From assembly GCF_040782645.1 (NCBI RefSeq), contig NZ_CP160403.1, positions 124,001 through 188,000 on the forward strand: a stretch of DNA of 64,000 nucleotides, written 5' to 3'. Source of the DNA: Streptomyces sp. HUAS ZL42 (GTDB lineage: Bacteria; Actinomycetota; Actinomycetes; Streptomycetales; Streptomycetaceae). The notes beneath the pieces were generated by a model that was not told the origin of the DNA, did no database searches, and saw only the letters and a list, made by a program, of their open reading frames with translations. Below are positions 1 through 9,396 of the stretch, piece by piece (within the stretch, counting starts at the first letter, position 1; every line of letters begins with the position of its first letter). The translations under genes and the position numbers were made by a program.

Positions 1-395
1 GTTGGCCTGCAGGCTGAAGCCCTCCTGGCGCAGCAGATCCCCGACCGAGTCCGCGCTGACCTTGCGCCCGGACCGGGTCAACTGGGCGGCGAGGGTGCGG
101 GTCGACTTCGCCGTCCAGCGCAGCGGCGACATCGGATCACCCCGCTCGTCCGCTCGACCAGCGCCAGCAGCGCGGGCCGCAGCCCCGCATCGAGATCCGC
201 GGCCCGCTTGCGGCCGCGCCCGGCCGCCGCACCCGCCCCAACGGCTCCGCATCGGCCTCCAGCTCGAACACACCCTTGCGGAGCGTTGTCTCACTGACGT
301 CGGCCGCCCGGGCCACGGCCCGGATCCCACCGTGGCCCAGTAGTCGGGCCTCGGCCCCCATCAGCAGCCTCCGCTGCCGCTCGTCCGGGAAGCAA
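1..395 (-). pseudogene. ISAzo13-like transposase, 5' fragment (window edge)
   Basis: The reverse strand encodes the N-terminal part of an ISAzo13-family transposase, including DERQRRLLMGAEA, the helix-turn-helix segment VARAADVSETTLRKGVFELE, and near the window edge MSPLRWTAKSTRTLAAQLT. These pieces lie in different frames: one shift near 215-225 (poly-GC run after RRPGG) and a second near 145-160. The extreme N-terminus is also absent, with similarity starting abruptly at about 395. The element continues to the left of the window. A dead copy is the simplest reading. Confidence 0.7.
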
Positions 396-571
396 CACGT
401 TGATTCTCTGCAAGCCCTTACGTCAGTGGCATGGCGTTGTAACAGTCCTGACGGAGGCTCATGGCGACTTACCTCCGGTCTCCTCAGTAACTCGCCCCCC
501 ACGTGACCGGGTTGACCGAACGACCGCTCCCCGGACGGCGCGCGCCCCGGGGTTCGGATGAGGAGGAATTG

Positions 572-2182
572 ATGGCTGCTGAGCAATCCCCCGCGTCCCG
601 CCGTAACTTCCTGAGATCCGTTGGCGTCGCGGGTGGCGCCGGAGTGCTGTACTCGGCGATGGGCGCACTCGGGATCGCCCCGGTGCCGGACGTACGGGCG
701 GACGAGTATCGGGCGCCCCAGCAGAGCGACTTCGCGCTCACCGGGCGCGGCGGCAAGAAGGTGCTCGTACTCGGCGGCGGCATAGCCGGCCTGGCGACGG
801 CCTACGAGCTGGGCAAGGCCGGTTACGACTGCCGGATCCTGGAGGCGAAGGACCGCCCCGGGGGCCGCAACTGGACGGTCCGCGGCGGCACGAAGCTGAC
901 CGACCTCGACGGGCGTACGCAGACGGCATCGTTCACCGAGGGCCAGTACATGAACGCGGGCCCGGCCCGGCTGCCGCAGTCCCACGTCACTCTCGAGTAC
1001 TGCCGTGAACTCGGCGTCGAACTCCAGGTGTTCACCAACCAGAACGCCAACGCGTACATCTATCACGAGAGCAGTGCCGCCCTGGCGGGCAAGCCCATGC
1101 GCTGGCGCACGGCAAAGGCAGACGTCTACGGCTACGTCTCCGAACTGCTCGCCAAGGCCACCGACCAGGGCGCCCTTGACGCACGGCTCACCGCGCAGGA
1201 CAAGGAGCGACTGATCGCGTTCCTGCAGAGCTTCGGCGCCATCAAGGGCAAGGCCGACGGCTACGCCTACACCGGCACCGACCGGCGAGGCTACTCCGTC
1301 GAGCCGGGCGCGGCCTTCGAGGACGGCACGGTCCTCGGCCCGGTGCCATCGTTGTCGGACGTCGTCGCCAGCGGCGTGGGGCAGCGCTTCGCCTTCGAAC
1401 TCGGCTACGACCAGGCCATGCTGATGTTCCAGCCGGTGGGCGGCATGGACGCGATCCCGTACGCCCTGGCCAAGGCGATCGGCCAGAACCGCATCACCTA
1501 CGGCGCCGAGGCGCTGGAGGTCAAGGACCTGCCGGACGGTGCCGAGGTCACATACAAGGACGTCGGCGGCCGCACCCGGACCCAGCGCGCCGACTTCGTT
1601 GTCGCGGCCATGCCGCCGATGGTCATGGCCCGCCTCAAGCACAATCTGGGGACCGACATCACCGCGGCACTGAAGTACGCCGTCCCGACCCCCGTCGGCA
1701 AGGTCGGGCTCGAGTACCGCAGCCGCTGGTGGGAGACGGACGAGCACATCTACGGTGGCATCACGCCGACCGACACGGACCTGGCCACCATCTGGTACCC
1801 CTCGTACGGCTACCAGGGCCGCCGCGGCACACTCATCGGCTACTACAACTTCGGTGCCAACGCCGTCGCGTACAGCGATCTGCCGCACGCCCAGCGCGTG
1901 GCGCGGGCGGTGAGCCGGGGCGTGAAGATCCACGGCGACAAGTACCGCACCGAACTGGATCACTCCTTCAGCGTGGCCTGGCACCGCACGCCCCACATCG
2001 AGGCCGGCTGGGTGGGCTGGCCCTCGCAGACCGGTCCCGAGTACAAGCTGCTCAACCAGCCCGCCGGGCACGTCTACTTCGCCGGCGACTGGCTCAGCCA
2101 TGTCATCGCCTGGCAGCACGGCGCGTTCACCTCGGCCCGCAAGGTCGTGACCGACATCCACGAAAGGGTGATGGCCGCATGA
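572..2182 (+). CDS. Exported flavin monoamine oxidase family protein (FAD-dependent amino acid/amine oxidase)
   Basis: 536 residues from the ATG at 572, chosen because AGGAGG lies at 561-566. Upstream in-frame starts lack a ribosome site. The N-terminus has a Tat-like signal (SRRNFLRSVGVAGGAG). Then comes the FAD dinucleotide-binding motif VLVLGGGIAGLATAYELGKA, the GG-doublet region DRPGGRNW, and the C-terminal amine-oxidase signature with VYFAGDWLSH, which contacts FAD. The enzyme should oxidatively deaminate an amine or L-amino acid to an imine, releasing hydrogen peroxide and ammonia outside the membrane. The stop overlaps the next gene, an exported RidA, as ATGA, so the two are translationally coupled. 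Substrate cannot be read from sequence. Confidence 0.85.
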   Translation: MAAEQSPASRRNFLRSVGVAGGAGVLYSAMGALGIAPVPDVRADEYRAPQQSDFALTGRGGKKVLVLGGGIAGLATAYELGKAGYDCRILEAKDRPGGRNWTVRGGTKLTDLDGRTQTASFTEGQYMNAGPARLPQSHVTLEYCRELGVELQVFTNQNANAYIYHESSAALAGKPMRWRTAKADVYGYVSELLAKATDQGALDARLTAQDKERLIAFLQSFGAIKGKADGYAYTGTDRRGYSVEPGAAFEDGTVLGPVPSLSDVVASGVGQRFAFELGYDQAMLMFQPVGGMDAIPYALAKAIGQNRITYGAEALEVKDLPDGAEVTYKDVGGRTRTQRADFVVAAMPPMVMARLKHNLGTDITAALKYAVPTPVGKVGLEYRSRWWETDEHIYGGITPTDTDLATIWYPSYGYQGRRGTLIGYYNFGANAVAYSDLPHAQRVARAVSRGVKIHGDKYRTELDHSFSVAWHRTPHIEAGWVGWPSQTGPEYKLLNQPAGHVYFAGDWLSHVIAWQHGAFTSARKVVTDIHERVMAA

Positions 2183-2820
2183 AGCGACGTACGAAGGCGA
2201 TGATCGGTACGGCCCTGACCGCCTCGCTCCTCACCGGCGGCACCGCGCTCGCCGAGGGCAAGGGCTGGTGGCCCGGCCCCGAAGAGGTCCGCGTCATGCT
2301 GCCCGAGGGCCAGTCCAACCCGGCCATCGCCACCGGAGTGGCGACCGGCAGTGAGGTGGCGATCTACCAGAGCAGCGGCCTCGGCCCGACCGCGCTCAAC
2401 CCGTCCGCGCCGGCCGGATCGCCCGAGCTCTACACCGACCCGGCCCTCACTCAGGGCGCCACGGGAGTCACGGTCACCGAGGCCCAGGCACTCGTCGTCC
2501 TGCGCAACATCAAGACCAACCTCGAAGCGGCGGGCCTGAGCCTGACCGACGTCATCACGATGAAGTGCTACCTGATGAAACCGCCCGGCGCCGAGACCGC
2601 CGACTACGCGGGATGGAACCGCGCGTACCGCCAGTACTTCGCCAACATCGACCTCACCTCGAAGGAGGTCGTCCCGGTCCCGATGGGTACCTCCGCCCAC
2701 AAGGCACCGCTGGTCGCCAACAAAGCCCGTCCCGCGCGCGCCACGATGGAGGTCGCGTCGCTGGCCGTCAAGGGCTGGATCGTGGAGATCGAGGTCACCG
2801 CCGCGTACAAGAAGCGCTGA
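2179..2820 (+). CDS. Secreted RidA/YjgF-family protein (imine/enamine deaminase-like)
   Basis: 213 residues. Residues 1-25 form a Sec-type signal peptide (KRRTKAMIGTALTASLLTGG, AxA site near ALAEG). The remainder is a RidA-type chorismate-mutase-like fold: YQSSGLGP, the inserted VLRNIKTNLEAAGLSLTDVI helix, then DYAGWNRAYRQYF and RPARATMEVASLAVKGWIVEIE. The R in PARATMEV and the E near the C-terminus (VEIEVTA) sit where RidA proteins place the carboxylate-binding Arg and the catalytic Glu. RidA normally hydrolyses reactive imines. Coupling by ATGA overlap to an amine oxidase that makes imines is functionally coherent. Export is unusual, since most RidA proteins are cytoplasmic. Confidence 0.85.
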   Translation: MKRRTKAMIGTALTASLLTGGTALAEGKGWWPGPEEVRVMLPEGQSNPAIATGVATGSEVAIYQSSGLGPTALNPSAPAGSPELYTDPALTQGATGVTVTEAQALVVLRNIKTNLEAAGLSLTDVITMKCYLMKPPGAETADYAGWNRAYRQYFANIDLTSKEVVPVPMGTSAHKAPLVANKARPARATMEVASLAVKGWIVEIEVTAAYKKR

Positions 2821-2851
2821 CGGGCACAGATCCGCGAGGAACCGCACAAGG

Positions 2852-2875
2852 GCCGGGCCCGTGACCGGGCCCGGC
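2852..2875 (+). terminator. Strong GC hairpin after the oxidase/RidA pair
   Basis: GCCGGGCCCG pairs perfectly with CGGGCCCGGC across a 4-nt loop, 31 nt after the RidA stop. There is no U-tract, as is common in Streptomyces terminators. Confidence 0.6.
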
Positions 2876-3083
2876 TCCGAAGCGACGTCACCCCTGCCGC
2901 CGAGCTCCGGTGGGCAGCGCATCCCCAAAAGGAGGCTGGAAGCCCTCCGCGTGATGGCCGGCCAGGGGCATGCAGTCCAGTGGACCTGCCAGGAACTGCG
3001 GCTCCTGGAACACCTCTACCGGCACGGGGCACCGCGAGGCGTTTGAACTGGTGGAGCAGGGCGAAGGTCTGCTCGGCGACTAG

Positions 3084-4483
3084 TACTGCAACGGTGCTTG
3101 CCGTGACTGCTGGCCAGTTCGTTCGTTGGTGTGGTTATGGGTGGGGACCTTGCTGATGTCAGGTTGTGGGCGGGTGAACTGGCCGCTCTGCACGAGCGGT
3201 TCGTGCACCGATTCAACAGGTCGGAGCCGCGGGATTCGGCTCTTGCGTACATGCGGGGGCTGCTTGCTCCGCTCGAGCGCAAGAACGGCTGGACGCTGGC
3301 CGAAGAGGCCGGTCATGACAGTCCTGACCGTATCCAGCGGATGCTGAACCGGATCGAATGGGACGCCGACGAGGTCCTGGACGATGTCCGCACCTATGTC
3401 GTCGAACATCTCGGAGACCGGGATGCCGTGTTGATCGTGGATGACACCGGCTTCCTGAAGAAGGGCATTCGCTCGGCCGGGGTGCAGAGGCAGTACTCCG
3501 GCACCGCCGGACGCACCGAGAACTGCCAGATCGGTGTGTTCCTTGCCTACGCCACCGGCCGCGGACGCACGCTGATCGACCGCCGCTTGTATCTGCCCAC
3601 GTCCTGGACGGAGGACCGGGCACGCTGTCGCCGCGCGGGCATCGGCGACGAGATCGCGTTTGAGACGAAGGTGGCCATGGCCAAGGCGATGGTCCGCCGG
3701 GCCATCGCCGACCGGATTCCGTTCGGCTGGGTGACCGCGGATGCCGCCTACGGCTTCAGCAAGGGCTGGCGGTTCGAGCTGGAGCAGGCCGATGTCTTCC
3801 ACGTCATGGCCACAACGAGGCACGACACGGTCGTCACCCGCTGGTCCATCGATCACCCTGTCCACGACCTGTTTCCCGGCCTGCCGCGGCAGAAGTGGAA
3901 ACGCCGTTCCTGCGGCGAGGGTGCCCATGGCCGGCGGATCTATGACTGGGCCCGTGTCGAGGTGCGGCCCTGGCATCGCGAGGATCGCCGGCACTGGGTG
4001 ATCGCCCGCCGCAGTGTGAGCAGGCCCGAGGAGATCTCCTACTACATCGCCTACTGTCCTGCCGACACCACACTCGACGAGCTCATCCGGATCGCCGGAA
4101 GCCGGTGGGCGGTCGAGGAATGCTTCCAGAGCGCGAAGCAGGAATGCGGCCTGGACGACTACCAGGTCCGCCGCTACCCCGGCTGGCACCGCCACATGAC
4201 CCTGGCCATGGCAGCCCACGCCTGCCTCACCGTCCTGCGGGCGAGACAGCTGGACACGGACAAAGCAGAAACGGATCCTCCCAGCTCATCCACCTCAGCC
4301 TTGCCGAGATCCGACGCCTGATCACCCGTCTCACCGACCGTCGGCCCACCCCCATCGACCACATCCTGCACTGGTCGACATGGCGCCGACGACGCCAACA
4401 CCAAGCCCGCATCAGCCACTACAAACGACGCGGACACAGCCCCTGAAAACTGCTCAGCAATCAGCACAAGCACCGTTGCAGTA
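3084..4483 (+). mobile_element. IS701-family insertion sequence, complete ends
   Basis: The element has perfect 17-bp terminal inverted repeats: TACTGCAACGGTGCTTG at 3084-3100 and its reverse complement at 4467-4483. Each end is flanked by CTAG (3080-3083 and 4484-4487), which fits the 4-bp CTAG-type target duplication known for IS701 elements. The single gene inside is a DDE transposase. The right end lies only a few bases from an IS5-like transposase remnant. The intact ends suggest recent arrival. Confidence 0.85.
3131..4446 (+). pseudogene. IS701-family DDE transposase, one frameshift near the 3' end
   Basis: The reading frame from GTG 3131 (or ATG 3137) runs 396 codons to 4321 and carries IS701 hallmarks: LIVDDTGFLKKG (first Asp), VTADAAYGFSKGWRFELE (second Asp), and SRWAVEECFQSAKQECGLDDY (Glu region). 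The expected tail (QLIHLSLAEIRRLI to ISHYKRRGH) is present but in another frame, ending at 4446. A one-base loss near 4276-4282 explains both. All catalytic parts are upstream of the shift, so residual activity or a programmed shift cannot be excluded. Confidence 0.75.
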
Positions 4484-4489
4484 CTAGGG

Positions 4490-4602
4490 CGCGTATCGAG
4501 TCGTGATCATCGGGTGGTCCTGGTGAGGTCTTTGATCCAGATCATCGAGGCGCGCAGGTGGCGACTGGCGGGGTAGCTGTCGGGAGTCGTGTCGTATCGG
4601 GT
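4490..4602 (-). pseudogene. IS5-like transposase 3' remnant, copy A
   Basis: The reverse strand reads RASMIWIKDLTRTTR followed by a stop, the C-terminal tail of an IS5-like transposase. It is roughly 88% identical by eye to copy B at 9050-9162 and lies in the same orientation. Only about 110 bp survive, and they begin immediately outside the CTAG of the IS701 element. Confidence 0.65.
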
Positions 4603-4732
4603 GTCTCACCGTCCCAGTTCCGGCCTCTGGTACGTCACGCTCTGGGGCGGGTGAGGCACGTGGTGCCGACGTGAGCCGACCGGTGCACTGATGTCCGGGC
4701 GGGGACTCATGGGACATGGCCCGGCACCCGGC

Positions 4733-5395
4733 TCAGGTTCCGGGGAGGATACGGCGCGTCTCGTAGGCCCACATCGCGATCTCGACCCGGTTGCGGGCGC
4801 CGAGTTTGGCCATCAGGCTGGCCAGATGCGTCTTCACCGTGCTGAGGCTGATGTGCAGCGCATCGGCGATCTCGGTGTTGGTCAGCCCGCGAGCGACGGC
4901 GAGGAGCACCTGCTCCTCGCGGGCGGTGACGGGGGAGACCGGCTGGGCCGCGGGCCGGCCGGCGGGCAGGTCCGCGAATGCCTGGAGCAGACGGACGGTG
5001 ACGCTGGGCGCGATGAGCGCCTCACCGTCGGACGCCGACCGTACGGCCTGGGCCAGAAGGTCTGGTCCCGTGTCTTTGAGGAGGAATCCGCGGGCGCCGG
5101 CACGCAGTGAGCCGTAGACGTACTCGTCGAGGTCGAACGTGGTGATGACGACCACGGCCAGCGGGTCGGCGACGCCCGGGCCGGCGATCAGCCGGGTGGC
5201 CTCGAGTCCGTCGATCACGGGCATGCGGATGTCGAACAGGCAGACGTCGGGGCGCAGTTCGCGGGCCAGGCGTACCGCTTCCTGTCCGTCGGCGGCCTCG
5301 CCGACCACCTCGATGCCGGGCTGGGCGTTCAGCATGATCCGCAGCCCGGTGCGGATGATGGTCTGGTCGTCAGCGACGAGGACGCGAATGGACAA
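4733..5395 (-). CDS. NarL/LuxR-family two-component response regulator
   Basis: Receiver domain first: IRVLVADDQTIIRTGLRIML with the acidic pocket, phospho-acceptor Asp in LFDIRMPVIDG, Thr in VVITTFD, Lys in GFLLKDT. A C-terminal LuxR helix-turn-helix follows (VTAREEQVLLAVARGLTNTE, LSTVKTHLASLMAKLG). I place the start at the TTG at 5395, which begins right at the receiver and is preceded by GAGGAG. An ATG at 5434 would add 13 residues. Either start overlaps the 3' end of the sensor kinase gene, so the pair is one operon. The regulator probably controls the divergent MMPL exporter or itself (inference). Confidence 0.88.
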   Translation of the reverse strand: MSIRVLVADDQTIIRTGLRIMLNAQPGIEVVGEAADGQEAVRLARELRPDVCLFDIRMPVIDGLEATRLIAGPGVADPLAVVVITTFDLDEYVYGSLRAGARGFLLKDTGPDLLAQAVRSASDGEALIAPSVTVRLLQAFADLPAGRPAAQPVSPVTAREEQVLLAVARGLTNTEIADALHISLSTVKTHLASLMAKLGARNRVEIAMWAYETRRILPGT

Positions 5396-6542
5396 CGCTC
5401 TCGCTCCTCGCTCTCGGCAGTTCGGCTTCGACATGCCAGCCCCGGTCGGCGCCCGGGCCGGCTCGTAGTGTGCCGCCGAGCAGGGTCGCGCGCTCGCGCA
5501 GTCCGGTAAGTCCGTATCCGTCGCGCCCCCGGCCGGTGCGCCGGCCGTTGTCGCGCACGGTCACCCGTACCGTGTGCCGTTCCGCGGCGACCCGGACGAC
5601 GAGCTCGGTCGCGTCGACCGCATGGCGCAGCGCGTTGGTCACCGACTCCTGCACGATCCGGTAGACGGCCGCGTCCACGGCCGGGGGCAGCGCGTCCAGT
5701 TCGCCGTCGAGCCCCAGGTCGACCCTGAGGCGACCACCCGGGGTGCGCACCAGGCGCTCCAGATCCGCGACTCCGGCGGGGGGCGCCAGCTCGGCGCCGA
5801 CCCCGCGGTCGCGCAGCGCGGCGACCATGGCGCGCATTTCCTCCAGCGTGCGCGCCCCTTCCTCCTCGACCCCCTCCAGCGCCTTGACGGCGGCGGACGG
5901 GTCGGTGCCCGCGAGCACCCGGCCCGCCTGGGCGATGATCACCATGGCCGACACGTGGTGGGCCACCGTGTCGTGCAGTTCCCGGGCGAGCTGCTCGCGC
6001 TCGCGGGAGCGCACCTGCTCCACCTGCCGCTCGCGAGCGGTCACCCGGAACCGCACGGCGGCCCCGACCACGCCGGGCAGCAGCAGGAAGACGAGGCCCA
6101 CGATGTTTTCGAAGACCGGGGTCTCGTCCGTGACGGAACACAGCGCGCCGGCCGCGAGGATCACCGCGCCGCCCAGCACGGTCTCGCGTCCCGATCCCCA
6201 CCGGGGCAGCGCGTACACCAGCACGAGCACGACCGCGCCGGTGTACAGGCCGACGGGCTCGCGCGGTGCGGCGACGAGCGAGGCCAGCTGGAGCAGGATC
6301 ACCGAGCCGAACGCCAGCGTGACCATCGCCAGTGGGCGGGTCCGGCGCCACAGGGGCAGCAGGCACAGCCATACGGCGAACACCACCGCGACCGGCCGCC
6401 ACACGACGTTCTCGCGCAGGGTGGCCTCCAGCACCACACCGGCCAGGCCCGCGGAGAGCAGAGCCCAGTCCCGCCACACCCGGGCGGGCGCGTCGGGCGG
6501 CCGGGGTTCGGTCCACAGGGTTCGCAGGTCTTCTCGCAGCAC
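5370..6542 (-). CDS. Two-component sensor histidine kinase (HisKA_3 / NarX-DegS type)
   Basis: 390 residues. The first ~150 hold five or so membrane segments with almost no extracytoplasmic loop, so it probably senses in or at the membrane. The dimerisation/phospho-acceptor helix is RELARELHDTVAHHVSAMVI (His in ELHDT). The ATPase part has the N-box VQESVTNALRHA and the G-box DGYGLTGLRERATLLGG. Its 3' end overlaps the response regulator start. 175 bp separate it from the divergently transcribed MMPL gene, and that gap must hold both promoters. No known ligand-binding domain is visible. Confidence 0.88.
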   Translation of the reverse strand: MLREDLRTLWTEPRPPDAPARVWRDWALLSAGLAGVVLEATLRENVVWRPVAVVFAVWLCLLPLWRRTRPLAMVTLAFGSVILLQLASLVAAPREPVGLYTGAVVLVLVYALPRWGSGRETVLGGAVILAAGALCSVTDETPVFENIVGLVFLLLPGVVGAAVRFRVTARERQVEQVRSREREQLARELHDTVAHHVSAMVIIAQAGRVLAGTDPSAAVKALEGVEEEGARTLEEMRAMVAALRDRGVGAELAPPAGVADLERLVRTPGGRLRVDLGLDGELDALPPAVDAAVYRIVQESVTNALRHAVDATELVVRVAAERHTVRVTVRDNGRRTGRGRDGYGLTGLRERATLLGGTLRAGPGADRGWHVEAELPRARSESVVHSRPRR

Positions 6543-6717
6543 GGTTCTCAGCGTAGGGACCGCGGCGTGCCGCGCATCGGCCGAAAGGACGGTTCGTCAC
6601 TCCGCCCCGGGGCCGACGGATCCGCGGCCCGCGGGCCGATGCCGCGGAGCGCCGTGGCGACGAGCCTCGGCATCGGCGGCCGTACAAGGACGGCCGACGA
6701 GGTGGTTGGAGGACCCG

Positions 6718-8997
6718 ATGCTCTCGAAAGCCCTGTTGCGCCTGGGCGCAAGCGCCGCCCGCCATCCCTGGCGGGTGATCGCGGCATGGCTGATCGCCGC
6801 CACGCTTGCCGTCCTCGCCGCGATCGCCATCGGCGGGCGGACCGCGGACTCGATGACCGCTCCGGGACTGGACTCCCAACGGGCCGCGCAACTGATCGAG
6901 CGGGCCGGCACCGGCCAGGAGGGGATGACCGCCCAAGTGGTCGTCACCCCCCTCGACGACGGTGCGACGTTCTTCGACCCCGGCAGCGCGCGCACCGCTC
7001 TCACGCGGCTGCAGACCGAGGTGCGGCGGCTGCCGCACGTGCTCGGCACGAGCGACCCGGCGGGGGCACTCGACGCAGGCGGGGACACCGCCGTGCGCGG
7101 CGGCCTTGTCTCGGAGGACGGGCGGATCGCGGTCGTCCGGGTGCAGTACCCCGACCAGAGCCGGCTGTCGGCCGAAGACCTCGACGCCCTCGTCGATCTC
7201 GGCGACCGGCTGCGCGCCGAGCTGCCCCTGCGCATCGAGATGGGCGGGAACCTCTTCTACGTCTTCTCCGACCCCGACGGCGGCGCGAGCGAGCTGATCG
7301 GCCTCCTCGCTGCGGCCGCGATCCTGTTCCTGGCGTTCGGTTCGCTCGTCGCCGCCGCGCTGCCGATCGGCATGGCGGTCTTCGGGCTGACCGTCGGGGT
7401 GGCCACGATGACGGTACTGGCGGGGGTGACGGACGTCCCGACCTTCGCCCCCGTCCTGGGCAGCATGGTCGGGCTCGGAGTGGGCATCGACTACGCGCTG
7501 TTCGTGCTCGCCAGGCACCGGGAGTACCTCGCGCGCGGGCTCGATCCCCGCGAGGCGGCGGGGCGGGCGGTGGCCACGGCGGGGAGGCCCGTGGTCTTCG
7601 CCGGCGGCACCGTCCTCGTATCGATCCTCGGCCTGGCGGTCGCGAACGTGCCGTTCATGACGGTGGGCGGGCTCGCCGTCTCGATCGTCGTTCTGACCAT
7701 GGTGGTCGCGTCGGTGACGTTGCTGCCGGCCTTCCTCGGCGCCGCCGGCCCACGCCTGGCCCGGGCCGGCCGGATCGGCCGGGCTCTGCAGACCAGGAAG
7801 CTGGGCCGACTCGCACGGCGGCGGGACCCGGCGGCGGGCGCCGCCCCCGCCGCCGGGTGGCGGCGCTGGATCGGGCACGTCAGCCGGCACCCGGTGCCGT
7901 ACGCGGTCGGCGCGGCGGGGCTGCTGCTGACCGCGACGCTGCCCGTGCTCGGCCTGCGCGTCGGCCTGCCCGACGACGGCTCACTGCCCCACAGCCGTAC
8001 CGAGCGCCGCGCCTACGACCTCGTCGCCGAGGGGTTCGGCCCGGGGACCAATGGTCCGCTCGTCATCGCCGCGGACCCCGCCGGTGATCCGGGAGTGCTG
8101 GACCGACTCGTCGGGGCGGTCGCGGCGGATCCGGGCATCGCATCCGTGGCGCCGACGCATATCGATCGGGCCACCGGCATCGCGACCCTCGTGGTGTTCC
8201 CGACCACCAGCCCTCAGGAGAAGGCCACGGCCGACACCATCGCCCGGCTGCGCACCGAGGTGCTGCCCACGGCGATCGGGCACGGCCCGGCCAGGGCCCA
8301 CGTCGGCGGCGCCGCCGCGAGCCTGTCCGATGTGGGCCAACGCACCAGCGAGCGCCTGCCGGTGTTCGTCGCCGCCGTGCTGGCGCTGTCGTTCCTGCTG
8401 CTGATGCTGGTCTTCCGCTCGATACTCGTACCGCTCAAGGCGGTACTGCTGAACCTGCTGAGCATCGGCGCGGCCTACGGCATCATGGTCGCGGTCTTCC
8501 AGTGGGGCTGGGGAGGCGCACTCATCGGGCTGGAAGCGACGGTTCCGATCGTGTCGTTCATCCCGATGTTCCTCTTCGCCATCCTGTTCGGCCTGTCGAT
8601 GGACTACGAGGTGTTCCTCCTCTCCCGCGTACGCGAGGAGTACCTGCGCACCGGCGACAACGGCACGGCGATCGTTGAGGGTGTCTCGGGCACCGCCCGG
8701 ATCATCACCTCGGCCGCCCTCATCATGGTGGCGGTCTTCCTGTCCTTCGCCGTCGCCGAGGACCCCTCCACCAAGATGTTCGGGCTCGGCCTGGCCACCG
8801 CGATCTTCATCGACGCCACGGTCGTACGCATGGTGCTGGTACCGGCGACCATGACACTCCTCGGCCGGGCCAACTGGTGGCTGCCGAGGTGGCTGGACCG
8901 GATACTTCCCCGAGGCCCGGTCGGCATCGACGCCGCCGACGACACCGACGTGGAATCCACGGGCGAGGCCCCTCGTCCACGGCTGGTTGACCGTTGA
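6718..8997 (+). CDS. MMPL/RND-family membrane transporter
   Basis: 759 residues, start at ATG 6718 with GGAGG at 6708-6712. The layout is the MMPL duplication: TM1 (WRVIAAWLIAATLAVLAAIA), a periplasmic domain of ~170 residues, five TMs including VGLGVGIDYALFVLARHREYL, a cytoplasmic linker, TM7, a second outer domain, and five more TMs including FGLSMDYEVFLLSRVREEYL. The GxxxDY/D-Y pairs are the proton-relay signatures of the family. Such proteins export lipids or hydrophobic small molecules in actinomycetes. The divergent two-component system is the likely controller. The substrate is unknown. Confidence 0.88.
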   Translation: MLSKALLRLGASAARHPWRVIAAWLIAATLAVLAAIAIGGRTADSMTAPGLDSQRAAQLIERAGTGQEGMTAQVVVTPLDDGATFFDPGSARTALTRLQTEVRRLPHVLGTSDPAGALDAGGDTAVRGGLVSEDGRIAVVRVQYPDQSRLSAEDLDALVDLGDRLRAELPLRIEMGGNLFYVFSDPDGGASELIGLLAAAAILFLAFGSLVAAALPIGMAVFGLTVGVATMTVLAGVTDVPTFAPVLGSMVGLGVGIDYALFVLARHREYLARGLDPREAAGRAVATAGRPVVFAGGTVLVSILGLAVANVPFMTVGGLAVSIVVLTMVVASVTLLPAFLGAAGPRLARAGRIGRALQTRKLGRLARRRDPAAGAAPAAGWRRWIGHVSRHPVPYAVGAAGLLLTATLPVLGLRVGLPDDGSLPHSRTERRAYDLVAEGFGPGTNGPLVIAADPAGDPGVLDRLVGAVAADPGIASVAPTHIDRATGIATLVVFPTTSPQEKATADTIARLRTEVLPTAIGHGPARAHVGGAAASLSDVGQRTSERLPVFVAAVLALSFLLLMLVFRSILVPLKAVLLNLLSIGAAYGIMVAVFQWGWGGALIGLEATVPIVSFIPMFLFAILFGLSMDYEVFLLSRVREEYLRTGDNGTAIVEGVSGTARIITSAALIMVAVFLSFAVAEDPSTKMFGLGLATAIFIDATVVRMVLVPATMTLLGRANWWLPRWLDRILPRGPVGIDAADDTDVESTGEAPRPRLVDR

Positions 8998-9049
8998 CTC
9001 AACTCCCTGCCCGCCCTTGGCGTCCGGCACCTCAGCGCGTCACCTACGA

Positions 9050-9217
9050 CGCATATCGAGTCGTGATCACCGAGTGGTCCTGGTGAGGTCTTTGACCCAG
9101 ATCACCGAGGCGCGCAGGTGGAGACCGGCGAGGTAGCTGCCGGGAGTCTCGTCGTATCGGATGGCGATGCCTCGCCACGCCTTGAGCTTGTTGATCACGC
9201 GTTCAAGGAGCAAGCCG
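9050..9217 (-). pseudogene. IS5-like transposase 3' remnant, copy B
   Basis: The reverse strand reads LLERVINKLKAWRGIAIRYD then RASVIWVKDLTRTTR and stop, the conserved C-terminus of IS5-like transposases (ERxxNxLKxWRGIATRYD block). The rest of the gene is missing. With copy A it makes a direct repeat bracketing the two-component/MMPL locus. Confidence 0.7.
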
Positions 9218-9396
9218 TACTGCACACATAGACGACGCTGGGACCGGGAATGTCCCGGTCATCGGGGTGGAGGGCCTGCTTGACGCTGCTGCCGTTGTGT
9301 GTCGGCTGCTATTGAGGCGGGCTGACGTCGACGAGGGCGGTGGGGCTCGGTGGGCAACGACGACCGTGAACTCCCCAGAACGGTCTGTGGGAGACG

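Noticed and set aside
137..2161. A 674-codon reverse frame opposite the amine oxidase gene
   Set aside because: Its composition is that of a high-GC shadow frame; the plus-strand oxidase has domain motifs, signal peptide and ribosome site.
5329..8087. Very long alternative frames across the two-component/MMPL region
   Set aside because: They read Arg/Pro/Gly-rich translations without domains, opposite or out of frame with well-supported genes.
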